A stretch of 64,000 bases of DNA, taken from positions 3,758,001 through 3,822,000 of the forward strand of contig JAQPZY010001621.1 in assembly GCA_029931535.1 (NCBI GenBank), read 5' to 3'. The translations under genes were made by a program, and so were the position numbers. The DNA comes from Margaritifera margaritifera (Eukaryota; Mollusca; Bivalvia; Unionida; Margaritiferidae). Of this stretch, positions 1-8,599 are shown in pieces (the stretch's first letter is position 1; the number at the start of each line of letters is the position of its first letter). The notes under the pieces were generated by a model. It had not been told where the DNA came from. It was given only the letters and a program-made list of their open reading frames with translations, and made no database searches.

Positions 1-332
1 TCTCAGGAAAATTGCATCAGTGAACACTCTAGCCATATTCTGAAATAATAATAAGTTAAGGAGTTATACCACTGTAAGTAGCATCAAATGCTAGCCATAT
101 CAATTTCTACTAGATGCCGCCTCCACCCTGAGTTTGACTGGACGATGCAAGTTAAAAATGGAATAACTATGGCAGAATATATGCATGCACATGCGAACAT
201 GTTAAAAAAAAACATTCATAGTTAGTAGATAAATAAAGGTGCACAACTCTAAAAATCGTCTAAGCATGACAACAAAACGATAAGCACATATTTATCAGGT
301 ATCAGTCATGTCTGCCAAGCTTCAGGTTAAGT
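1..332. other. AT-rich stretch, nothing recognised
   Basis: No open frame of note, no repeat and no splice-flanked coding signal was seen here. Confidence 0.5.
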
Positions 333-343
333 ATATATGTATG

Positions 344-379
<36 letters not shown>

Positions 380-392
380 GAGAGAGAGAGAG
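333..392. repeat. Compound microsatellite (TATG)n-(TA)n-(GA)n
   Basis: Short tandem tracts change from TATG to TA to GA units. The tract sits just left of the foldback end of the 1 kb repeat, where the second copy also carries a long TA tract (5141-5212). Confidence 0.9.
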
Positions 393-410
393 AAGTAGGG
401 CAAAAATATA

Positions 411-535
411 TGTATAGTATGTGCACTGTATCTTTGATATATCACAAGTTTTATAAAAGTTTAAAAGGAAACGAGGCTTGCAGAGTTTCCTTTTAAGTGG
501 TATATCAAAGATACAGTGTACATACTATACATATA
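411..535. repeat. Foldback (long hairpin) at the end of repeat A copy 1
   Basis: The left arm starts TGTATAGTATGTGCACTGTA and the right arm ends in its near-exact complement, with a second stem around AAAAGGAAAC and GTTTCCTTTT. The same hairpin, more diverged, is at 5010-5140. Confidence 0.85.
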
Positions 536-894
536 TTTTATTTATACCACATACAAATACACATACTTTTGCTCCAATGGAGTTCAAGACTGACTACAGG
601 AAACTGTGTATTGACGGAGGAAATTTACTCTTCACATTCCTTACCAGCATGTCTGCCTCAAAATGTACTTCTGCAGGGATTGTAGCTATTCACAATCCTT
701 TGGGAAATTGTTAATTTGCTTCTTGTTTGAGTTTCTGTTTTCATTCATATTGATTAAATAAATAAAAGAGGTGCTTAGGATTTAAACATGAAAGTTGGTA
801 TAAATGAAGAAAACAGAGCACTACAAACATTGAATGGTTAGCATCCAAAGGAGTGAAAGCATGGCCATTTGATGACTGGCGAGTACATCAAAAT

Positions 895-1147
895 GAGTGG
901 GGGAATAGTCTAAGTGAGTGGGGGAATAGTCAAAATGAGTGGGGGAATAGTCTAAGTGAGTGGGGGAATAGTCTAAGTGAGTGGGGGAATAGTCTAAGTG
1001 AGTGGGGGAATAGTCTAAGTGAGTGGGGGAATAGTCTAAGTGAGTGGGGGAATAGTCTAAGTGAGTGGGGGAATAGTCTAAGTGAGTGGGGGAATGGTCT
1101 AAGTGAGTGGGGGAATAGTCTAAGTGAGTGGGGGAATAGTCTAAGTG
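895..1147. repeat. 21-bp minisatellite, ~12 copies
   Basis: The unit GAGTGGGGGAATAGTCTAAG plus T repeats about twelve times with very few changes (one variant has AATGGTC, one has CAAAATG). Because 21 is a multiple of three, both strands stay open; on the plus strand it reads SEWGNSL repeats. I regard that frame as a by-product because the array lies inside a non-coding repeat element whose other copy holds a single unexpanded unit. Confidence 0.95.
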
Positions 1148-1249
1148 ACCAACAAGAGGTCATTCATCCATTTATAGTTATTTACAGTTGATCTAAGGCA
1201 TTGTTATGTTTGACTTACCATTGCTACTGACCATAACATGGTTTTAATC

Positions 1250-1429
1250 CTCTCTCTCCCTGCTGGTCGGTTGTCTGCCAGTTTTAACATCATAGGGTAA
1301 AACTGACATGCTGACTGACCAACCAACAGAGCGAGGGTGTTGGGGGTGCAGGGTGCTTACTATAAGATTGTTTTTATCGTCCATCTCTCTGTTGGTTGAT
1401 TAGTCTGTCAGTTTTACCATCATAGATTC

Positions 1430-1463
<34 letters not shown>

Positions 1464-1545
1464 GGAGAGTGATCAAGGTCAAGTGAGATAAAACTGACAT
1501 ACTGATTCAGGAACCAACACAGACTGAAAGAGAAAGAGGGAGGGA
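1250..1545. repeat. Nested imperfect inverted repeats with GA tracts
   Basis: A stem containing CTGCTGGTCGGTTG pairs with CCAACCAACAGAG near 1319. A second stem from CTCTGTTGGTTGA near 1386 pairs with GGAACCAACACAG near 1510. GA-rich tracts separate them. These form one end of repeat A. Confidence 0.65.
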
Positions 1546-1560
1546 GAGAAACCTTCAGAC

Positions 1561-2100
1561 ATTTTAATATTTAAAAATGATCTGTTTTAGTACCTTATTA
1601 TTGGGAAAAAAAACAAAATGAAGCGTAAGACAGATTACAGTATGTGTATGCCAAGGAATTTACCGTTCGGCCTAATCAACTCCACAGCTATTGCAACTTT
1701 GTATTATTGTTATCGTGTAACACTCAGTGTCACCATAGAAAAAAAATCACATGGAAAGTGTAAACATATCATTATAAGTGCTTTGGTGCCTCTAGGTTAC
1801 TTGGTGTAAGTTCAAGTTCAAGGTTTTCATCCAGCTCAAATTCTTTTTTCTCTCTCAAAGATTTCCATGTATTGTGGTAACTTACAGCATGAGAGAGAGA
1901 TATAATAGGGAAAGCAGATGGGAATTTTGAAAAAAAAAATTGTAACATGTTTAATTCATTACAAAACAGGGATTTCTATATTTTCTCATTATTTTCTTAT
2001 TTTATTAATAATTGAGAAGTGGAAATTTATCACTGAGCTAGAGAGTATAGAAGCAATAGTCTACCGTTGACACCATAATTACATGTGTATTGATATGCCA
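1561..2100. other. Unassigned AT-rich stretch
   Basis: Low-complexity A and T runs and a short GA tract near 1893. No coding or repeat signal that I can support. Confidence 0.4.
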
Positions 2101-2167
2101 TGGGCGTTTCACAATTTGATATACAACAGTATTGGTATAATGCAACTTATTATACCAATATTTATAG

Positions 2168-2286
2168 GTTACTGCATTTGTATGGGAAAATATGAACAAG
2201 TTTTTTTGAGCTATACTGCACGACGTCAGGAGTGCAGTATAGCTCAGAAAAACGAGTTCATATTTTCCCATACAAATGCAGTAACC
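2168..2286. repeat. Near-perfect foldback element
   Basis: The left arm GGTTACTGCATTTGTATGGG and the right arm CCCATACAAATGCAGTAACC are exact complements and continue inward through GAGCTATACTGCAC / GTGCAGTATAGCTC. Arms of ~50 bases meet at a short CGACGTC-containing centre. The flanks resemble, in inverse orientation, the sequence at 3731-3768, so the foldback appears to be inserted within a second copy of that flank. Confidence 0.9.
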
Positions 2287-2299
2287 TTTTTATTATATA

Positions 2300-3049
2300 C
2301 TCATTTAGCTTTTCTACCTAAGGCTGAATAAAAAAAAGAACACACTACAAGAAACAAAGTAACTGAATTTCTGCTATATTCTAAAGTAAATACACAACCG
2401 AAGTTAAACCAATACACAGTAACAGTATTCATGCGCACATGGTACCACCCAGTGACCTTTGAACTTGGTTGAGTAGCGCGCGCTCTGTGATTTGTTTCAG
2501 AAAGAAATCTCATTTTGGTCTACTTAAAATTGAAATTTTGAGTCATATTGTGAATGACTGCGCCTTGGAACAACTTTCCCAGTTGATCTGGAATGGAGGG
2601 ATTTTGTTTTTATGTCGATTCAGCTAAATTCTGCTCTTTTAGTTTTTAGCTGGTTCTATTACGTACGATTTACATGTAGCTAGAGGGACTGGCCTCGACA
2701 GCAAGCTAGCTTACACATGTGTTACTGTCCTGTCATTGATAGTTTGGAATCATAAGGTGGACAAAATATGAAATTCTTTTAAGTGAAATTCTCAAGAAGA
2801 TGCAAGATTAAATATTTTTTTAGGGAATATTAAATTCATTTCGTTTTGGAGTGCAGTCAATTCTCCTTTGGAATGTGATTTCTGTTGGAAATGTAGTCTA
2901 GATTGCAGTGCAATTTCGCGCCGTGGATCAGAAAGTACATTTTGAAGAAATTCAGGATGCAGAAAAGTAAGTACATTTATTGTCATTCTTATTACCAGCT
3001 ATAGATTACATATTTATATGTACTGTCATAATAAATCCAAACAATTTCT

Positions 3050-3050
<1 letters not shown>
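2300..3050. other. Unassigned, ending in a polyadenylation-like signal
   Basis: No reliable coding exon was found. The right end has AATAAA near 3030, about 15 bases before a ~32-base A tract, as in the 3' end of a reverse-transcribed polyadenylated RNA. A donor-like AAAAGTAAGT lies near 2963. The 5' end of any such insertion is not visible. Confidence 0.35.

Positions 3051-3082
<32 letters not shown>
3051..3082 (+). repeat. Poly(A) tract, possible retro-insert tail
   Basis: About 32 consecutive A, preceded by AATAAA at a normal polyadenylation distance. It interrupts the reading of the recombinase relic on the other strand. No target-site duplication could be confirmed. Confidence 0.6.
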
Positions 3083-3083
<1 letters not shown>

Positions 3084-3086
<3 letters not shown>

Positions 3087-3605
3087 AAATTGCAAAGCGG
3101 CTGGGGTGTGAGAGCCCATTTCGTCAGCAGAAAATAAGGCTTCTTCGTTATCGTGGCTTCTTGGCTCCGAGGCACTTGCTTTTATACCAAAACCCGCCTT
3201 CTTTAGTTGTATTTTTTCGAATTTAGTGCTTGGACTGACTTGTAAAATTAGCGGTCTCTGAGAGAAACGGAATATCATTTGGTCATAAGATGCCTTTTTA
3301 TGCTATTTTTTTTATAGACTCTAGAGAGCACGGTTCATAGTCTGAACCATCGGCTAAATAAGTGTTTAAATGATCAGAATGATATTTTCAATACTGCATG
3401 CCTCACGTTTGTTGTCATAAAGCCACCGCTGTACATTGTGAATATCACGTTCAGTCACTTGCTTGGTTGAAAGATTCTTTTGTGACTCAATGAATTCATC
3501 CACATCGTCAGCTTTATCATCTCTACTCTCAAACAGCTTGTTTAGTTCATCCACAGACAAATCTAATAAAGCAAAAGCTCCAGTGTCTGCTACATTTGCG
3601 TACAT
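3084..3605 (-). pseudogene. Crypton / KIAA1958-like (DUF3504) recombinase relic
   Basis: On the minus strand, 3605 to 3366 gives an acidic N-terminal segment with DLSVDELNKLFESRD and then STKQVTERDIHNVQRWL, which I recognise as the N-terminal part of KIAA1958-like proteins related to Crypton tyrosine recombinases. After a break, 3278 to about 3084 gives KKAGFGIKASASEP and DEMGSHTPAALQ, which resembles the start of the catalytic domain in the same family (usual pattern: ...GxxxSxxPLxxxxE...LGxHTPxxL). The two parts are in different frames and an A tract cuts off the second. The Arg and Tyr catalytic region is absent. Family assignment is from memory of motifs. It is either a dead Crypton copy or a broken host paralogue. 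Confidence 0.55.
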
Positions 3606-3654
3606 TGTTTGTTTACATTAAAAAGTAGTTCCTAACACGCGATACTATTTTTAC

Positions 3655-3770
3655 ACACGTGTCGTGCAGTATGAAGCCGTGCAGTATGGAGAAATACTGC
3701 ACGATTCTGACAATGCAAAGTTAATGGAGAAAAAAGTGAGTATATAATAATGTTGGTATATCAAATTGTT
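3655..3770. repeat. Short hairpin plus flank shared with 2100-2310
   Basis: CGTGCAGTAT and ATACTGCACG form a stem near 3681-3703. The following GTGAGTATATAATAA and GGTATATCAAATTGT match, inverted, the flanks of the 2168-2286 foldback. It lies just upstream of the recombinase relic and may be that element's terminal region. Confidence 0.6.
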
Positions 3771-4299
3771 ATTTGCCATTACTTACACTCGGTTCTCATC
3801 TTCGTAAGCAAAATTCAAAATTCCTGCTAAATGATGTAAGAAACCTGAATTATCTCCTTTTACTATCTACATATCACCGTGTTCACAACAATACATAAAA
3901 ACAAATAAAAACATTTTTCATTTGATTTTGCATAACGAATTTATAGATTTGTAAATAAAGAAAGATTGCACTGTTTATACAAAATTTTAATAAAACATTT
4001 TGGATTGAAATAATGACTATACCGCAGTGTACACACGAACGTTTACTTTGAAAATGTTGTTTCAACAGTGATTTCTTCTGAATTACTTTGAAACTACTGC
4101 CCTTATAGTACATGCGACCATGACGGATGTATGATAAACACTCATTCTTTTCGGCAAGGTAGAATTTTAAACAATATTTTGAAATAAAATTGCATTCTGC
4201 ACCCCCACCCACCTAGTAAATTCATTGCCAACCTTGCCTTTTGATATATATCTGTACAGGAATTGTTTTTTTTATTCTTTATTTATTTAGTTATTTTTG
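3771..4299. other. Unassigned stretch
   Basis: AT-rich and without a recognisable coding, RNA or repeat signal. Confidence 0.4.
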
Positions 4300-5132
4300 T
4301 TTTTTTCTTGGATATTCTGACATTTTCTTACTGCAGTGATAGAATTTCAAAGGCCTGTGGTCAGTTTTACCCCAATTGATCCAGTTCTCTCTCTCTCTTT
4401 CTCTCTGGACCATCGTCGCAAGCCATGGCTGAAAATCTATGAAAAAGGAGTGTAGCTGATTTTTTCCCATGGCATGTGATAATGTCTCTGGATTTATGAT
4501 GGTCAAACCAACCAAAAGAGAGAGAGAGAGAATAAAAACAATTTTATGGTCAGTAGCGATGCATAGTAATGACTTTGATCAACTGTAAGTAACTTTAAAT
4601 GTTTGAATTACCTCTTGTTGGTTTAATATTTAGCTTAAACTCTTTGCCACTCATTTCGATACACTTGCCCATGATCGAATGGCTGCGCCGTCACTGTTTG
4701 GGATGCTACCCATACAATGTTTGTGGTGCTCTACTTTCTTTATTAAAACCAACTTTCATGTTTAAATCCTAAGCATCTCTTTTATTTATTTAGTCAATAT
4801 GAATGAAAATAGCTCTAAAAAGAACCAAATTAACAATTTCCAAAAGGATTGTGAATATAGCTCAAATAGATGCAAACTACATTTTGTAGTGGTCACACTG
4901 GGATGGAATATGAAGAGTTCACTCCCTCCATCAATACAGTTTCCTGCAGTCAATCCTAAACTCCATTGGAACGTAAGCATGTGTATTTGTATGTGGTATA
5001 AATAAAATACATGTATAGTATGTATGCTGTATCACTGATTTACCAATTGTATAAATGTTTCATTGAAAGGAAACTTGGCAAACCTTGTTTCCTTTTAATG
5101 AAAAATTTATACAACTCGTGATACAGCATCTA

Positions 5133-5150
<18 letters not shown>
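4300..5150 (-). mobile_element. Dispersed repeat family A, copy 2
   Basis: The reverse complement of this stretch aligns in order with 400-1560: foldback, TTTATACCACATACAAATAC block, tract with AAATAAATAAAAGAG, GCATCC, AAATGAGTGG, ACCAACAAGAGGT, CAGTTGATC and the TATGGTCAGTAGC block. Where copy 1 has twelve 21-bp units this copy has only one AAATGAGTGG-containing stretch, so it preserves the pre-expansion state. The left end (4318-4360) has ACTGCAGTGATAGAATTTCA, echoed at 17160-17200. No coding capacity was seen. Confidence 0.8.

Positions 5151-5212
<62 letters not shown>
5141..5212. repeat. (TA)n microsatellite, ~36 units
   Basis: An uninterrupted TA tract of ~72 bases adjoins the foldback end of repeat A copy 2. 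Confidence 0.95.
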
Positions 5213-5215
<3 letters not shown>

Positions 5216-5249
5216 GACACAAAAACTGGAAACGCGCAGGGAAAATAAC

Positions 5250-5298
5250 TAAGTTTCCTACGTTTTAGACCTCATCAACATCTTCATCAGGGGCAATA
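5250..5298 (-). ncRNA. Possible decayed hammerhead-like motif
   Basis: The minus strand reads CCCCTGATGAAGATGTTG, then GAGGTCTAAAACGTAGG. CTGATGA followed by a short stem and then GAAAC is the hammerhead core found in Penelope-like retroelements. Here the second core box reads TAAAAC rather than GAAAC, so catalytic activity is unlikely. The flanks show no Penelope coding sequence. Weak call. Confidence 0.2.
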
Positions 5299-5470
5299 AA
5301 TAACATACAGAAAAAGAGAGAGAGAGTGAGATGCACACACTAAAATCAACAAATATTTGCATTTTGACACCGAGAAAAAAAATAACTAGAATATTGAAGA
5401 AGTCTAGACTTCAGAAGAACAACAAAATAACAAGAAGTAACGACATGTCAAGAATGGGACCTATTAACCC

Positions 5471-5582
5471 TGAATAAGCAAAAGAGTTTGGACACATGCT
5501 ATCAGCACTCTATTCCTATACATATAGATGTAAACTGCTAGTGTACTGATAGCCTTTTATCCAAACTCGTTTGCCTTATTCA
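5471..5582. repeat. Foldback MITE-like element
   Basis: TGAATAAGCAAAAGAGTTTG at the left pairs with CAAACTCGTTTGCCTTATTC at the right, with inner stems GCTATCAGCAC / GTACTGATAGC. Total ~112 bp, no coding capacity. Confidence 0.85.
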
Positions 5583-5589
5583 TAGATAC

Positions 5590-6825
5590 ATATTCAATGT
5601 ATAAGTTCCTGATTGTACACAGCAGTGATAAATCACATAAACTTCTACTTTCTCAGATCATTTGAAAATAAAGGATGTTTTGAAAAATTAATAATCATTA
5701 TTAGAATTAAGGTTAGGTGTATAACAAAAAGATCATTATACAGTCATCTGTACATTATGGATTTTTATTGTACTCGTCCATGTTGTCTTGAAAAAACTTC
5801 TCTGAGACATGTTATACTCAACAAGTGCACTGGGCGGGTTGCTTGAAGCTGTTGGGTTTTTTTTCTCAATCCGAAACGATTGTATGCAACTGTCATATAG
5901 AATGCTATTTTGTAACAAAACAAGCTTTCACCACACCTTTAACCCATCCAATCTTGTAAACGAATACACATTAGCACTTGATACTGAGATTGTTGCTTTT
6001 ATGTTAAACTCTTGAAATATTTATATCACCTCTCTAAAAACTTTGAGTTCATTATAATGTAGCTTTGTGCCATTATTTATGTTGTTTAAAAAGTGTCACA
6101 TTATTTTGTGTTCACTGTGCTAGCTCAGCTTCGCGGTAAGAAGATCGTACTAATCTAAATACAAGCGTACCAACAATTTTTACCATTTTTGTGAAACAAT
6201 GGCCTTGAGTCATTTAATAGTCCTATGACTGCGAGCAATGTAAAAAAAAATGTTAAATAATATCCTTAAGTCATTCAGTAGTTCTATAAATCTACCAACA
6301 ATTTTTAATTTCGATTACATGTCCTCATATCCCCCTACTAGTGTGTTAGTGTGAAAATAGAAAATGTGCTAGAAATATTCTCATACTCCTATTTGAGATG
6401 GTTTAAATAAAAAAGTGTCCAAGTGTGCTAGCACTGTCATATACCCTGTACTAGCATGAGCAGAATATGTAAGTCATTAAAAAACAAGAGTACTGGAAAA
6501 GACACATAATATCTCACCAACAGGTAATTTACATGTAAAAGTATACCTCTTTAAAGTAACTGTTGAAATCTTAATCTTGACCTTCAACCTGTTGACCCCA
6601 AATCAATAAGCTTCTATCTCGTGTTGGAAGGAACAACATAACCACATTGATTTAAAACATGTTTGTGTGCCGAAATGAAATGTGAAACCTTGGGTCTTTG
6701 GCCTTCACCTTCAAGACACTAACAACAACAATAATCAGCCTCCTTTCTTGGGCTTAAAGAAAAATACATTTAATACAATGTAATAAAAACATTAATAAAT
6801 GAAGAGAAAAATTGTTTTTACCTAC
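5590..6825. other. Unassigned stretch downstream of the thioredoxin-like exon
   Basis: If the 6826-6930 exon is spliced, this is the start of its following intron. I searched the minus strand here for the next thioredoxin exons (VDVD and MPTF segments) and did not find them. Confidence 0.5.
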
Positions 6826-6930
6826 CTCTAGCCGTGATGACACCAAACGGCCTGATCCACACCATGTTGCAAAGAAGTCAACAACTACTAGCTTGTCGCC
6901 TGCATTGCGCAAATATTCCTTAAATTCATC
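6826..6930 (-). CDS. Thioredoxin-like active-site exon with altered CGSG motif
   Basis: The minus strand has acceptor TTTAATTTAAG, then exactly 35 phase-0 codons, then donor GTAGGT. The peptide starts DEFKEYLRNAGDKLVVVDFF and continues ATWCGSGRLVSSRLE. This matches, residue for residue in length, the exon that carries the active site in animal thioredoxin (usual: LVVVDFxATWCGPC). The buried Asp, the Trp and the first Cys are kept, but the usual CGPC reads CGSG, losing the resolving cysteine and the proline. No stop or frameshift is present. The exon cannot belong to the gene at 48709-61666, because it lies beyond that gene's stop codon on the same strand, so it belongs to a tandem paralogue or pseudogene whose remaining exons are to the left of the window or unfound. 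A classical disulfide reductase is unlikely from this exon. Confidence 0.85.
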
Positions 6931-7245
6931 CTTAAATTAAAGATAAATGCAGAACTATATTTGTTGGGGTCTTTTTTAAATTTTACCCAGCAGTCAAACA
7001 AAAAACATTTCAATATGAAGTGATGAGAAAATGAAGAAAATAGGGTTAAAAGATAAACTACCATGCTTTGTGAATTTTTTTAAAGAGTGATCAATACTTA
7101 CCAGGGTGATCAATACTTACCGGTGTGAGGGGGATGTGGAGTAAGAAGAGTAGGCCTTATTCCGCACTCAACTTTTTTTAATTAATTATTTTACTCTCCT
7201 TAGTCATAGGTAAATAAAAAACATGTGTCAATGAAAATGTTAAAG

Positions 7246-7308
<63 letters not shown>

Positions 7309-8367
7309 GTATGATAAACTTTTAAAATACAAAAGAAAAACAAAATATATATTGAGTGTTCTTATAAGAATTAAAATAATATTATCTAGAACAGTTACGG
7401 AATATTTTATTCCAGTTAGCTACATGTGTGATGAGTCAGTATATATGGATACCATTATTCCAAAGAGATATAACATTTTTACTTCTTAATTTCTTGTTCT
7501 CATCGAACAAACATTATCGCAATAATTCTTCAATATTTGTGCACAGATAAAGATAGGATAATACAATTTGAGTCTGCTAACAGAGTACAATATTCTGAGC
7601 AATGGCGTAAAGTGTGGGGTTGCATGTTTAGGCAACATGATCTGCAAATATATTATCCCCTCCTCCAGTAAATATTGATTGCTCCCTTACCAAGCTAAAA
7701 CTCTAGATTAAAATAACCAATAAAATGACCGATAAATTAATCAAGAACTGGACAGACTACACCAAAATAAAGATGATAAAAAGAAGAAATTTAAATTATT
7801 ACCACTTAAAACTTACTGTTAAGTTTCGGGTTATTTGACGCTGTAGGTTTAAGGAACATGACTTCAAGCTTTTTAAATCTTTTTTGTGTTTACCATTTAA
7901 TTCTTTTAATTTGTCTGTTTAAAATCATAGTGACTGTGAACAAATCACAAAAAGTAGCTACTTGTGGACAAAAATGTGCCTTGCATTTGAACACTCTCAT
8001 AGAGTGGAGGTCTACAGAAACAATACACATTTGGGCCAGTTATTGCTTTAAAGCAGTAAGATTTTGAGATAACAAAATTTAAATGCTTGTCAAACAAAAA
8101 CAAAAAATGACAGGAAAATCATGCTTTAAAAAGTAATTAGACTTTTAAAAAAAAGCAAAAAACAAGAAGCACCTGTGACTTTTCAAAAAAATATTTAAAA
8201 TGAGATTGAAAGAGTGTTATTTGATTGAGGATATAAATTTTTTGCATGATTTTAACATTCAACAATGTCTCAAAAAATGAATAATAAGACTAGAAAAAAA
8301 ATGAACAGTTTGCATAAAATTCATTAGGTTCTTAAAAAAACCCAACTCAAACTGGACAAATAAATGA
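6931..8367. other. Unassigned stretch with a (TA)n tract
   Basis: Upstream of the thioredoxin-like exon on its strand. It holds a (TA)n tract at ~7247-7305 and a near-tandem ATCAATACTTACC duplicate at 7087-7123. Each of those reads as a GGTAAGT donor on the minus strand, but I found no ATG exon attached to them. Confidence 0.4.
7247..7305. repeat. (TA)n microsatellite
   Basis: About 29 TA units, uninterrupted. Confidence 0.95.
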
Positions 8368-8560
8368 GGAAGATGGTTTGGTTTGGTTTTGAGGATTTAG
8401 CGCCATTTTTCGGCACATGACAGGCCATACATGGTGGCCAGTATATTCGGTGGAGGAAGAACCTGGGAAAACCCACGAGAAGAACCACCGGCCCACAGGA
8501 AGCTACTGGCAAGCTTTCTCACATACCCAAGCTGGCCGAGCTGAGACACTAACACATATC
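8368..8560 (-). mobile_element. SINE body (family S1), 3' part
   Basis: On the plus strand the tail GGTTTGGTTTGGTTTT comes first, then GCGCCATTTTTCGGCACA, GGCCAGTATATTCGGTGGAG, AAGAACC and ACCGGCCCAC. The same ordered blocks occur at 31265-31410 and, more diverged, at 58700-58930, where a tRNA-like head closes the right end. The element therefore runs on the minus strand with an AAACCAAACC 3' tail. The tRNA head is not recognisable in this copy. Confidence 0.8.
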
Positions 8561-8599
8561 GACAGAGGCGAATGATGAAGTTATGCATGAATCAGAACA

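Larger units (their letters stand above)
400..1560 (+). mobile_element. Dispersed ~1 kb repeat (family A), copy 1
   Basis: This segment is collinear with the reverse complement of 4300-5150. Shared landmarks in order are a foldback around 411-535, a TTTATACCACATACAAATAC block, a TTCAAGACTGACTACAGGAA block, AAATAAATAAAAGAGGTGCT near 760, AAATGAGTGG near 891, ACCAACAAGAGGT near 1148, CAGTTGATC near 1185 and a TATGGTCAGTAGC block (inverse strand) near 1222, followed by CT/GA-rich hairpins. No transposase is visible, so it is a non-autonomous element or an ancient dispersed repeat. Unlike copy 2 it carries an expanded 21-bp array. The orientation given is arbitrary. Its 1215-1560 end is rich in imperfect inverted repeats. 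Confidence 0.8.

Noticed and set aside
853..1191. 112-codon frame of SEWGNSL repeats as a protein gene
   Set aside because: It is the 21-bp minisatellite read in one frame; the opposite strand is equally open and the second element copy has no such frame.
1200..1245. Exon with donor GGTAAGTC on the minus strand (MLWSVAM)
   Set aside because: The same sequence occurs in repeat A copy 2 near 4543 without a donor; it is part of the repeat.
7087..7123. Thioredoxin first exon at one of the two GGTAAGT donors
   Set aside because: No ATG-initiated thioredoxin-like peptide precedes either donor; they are a short tandem duplication.
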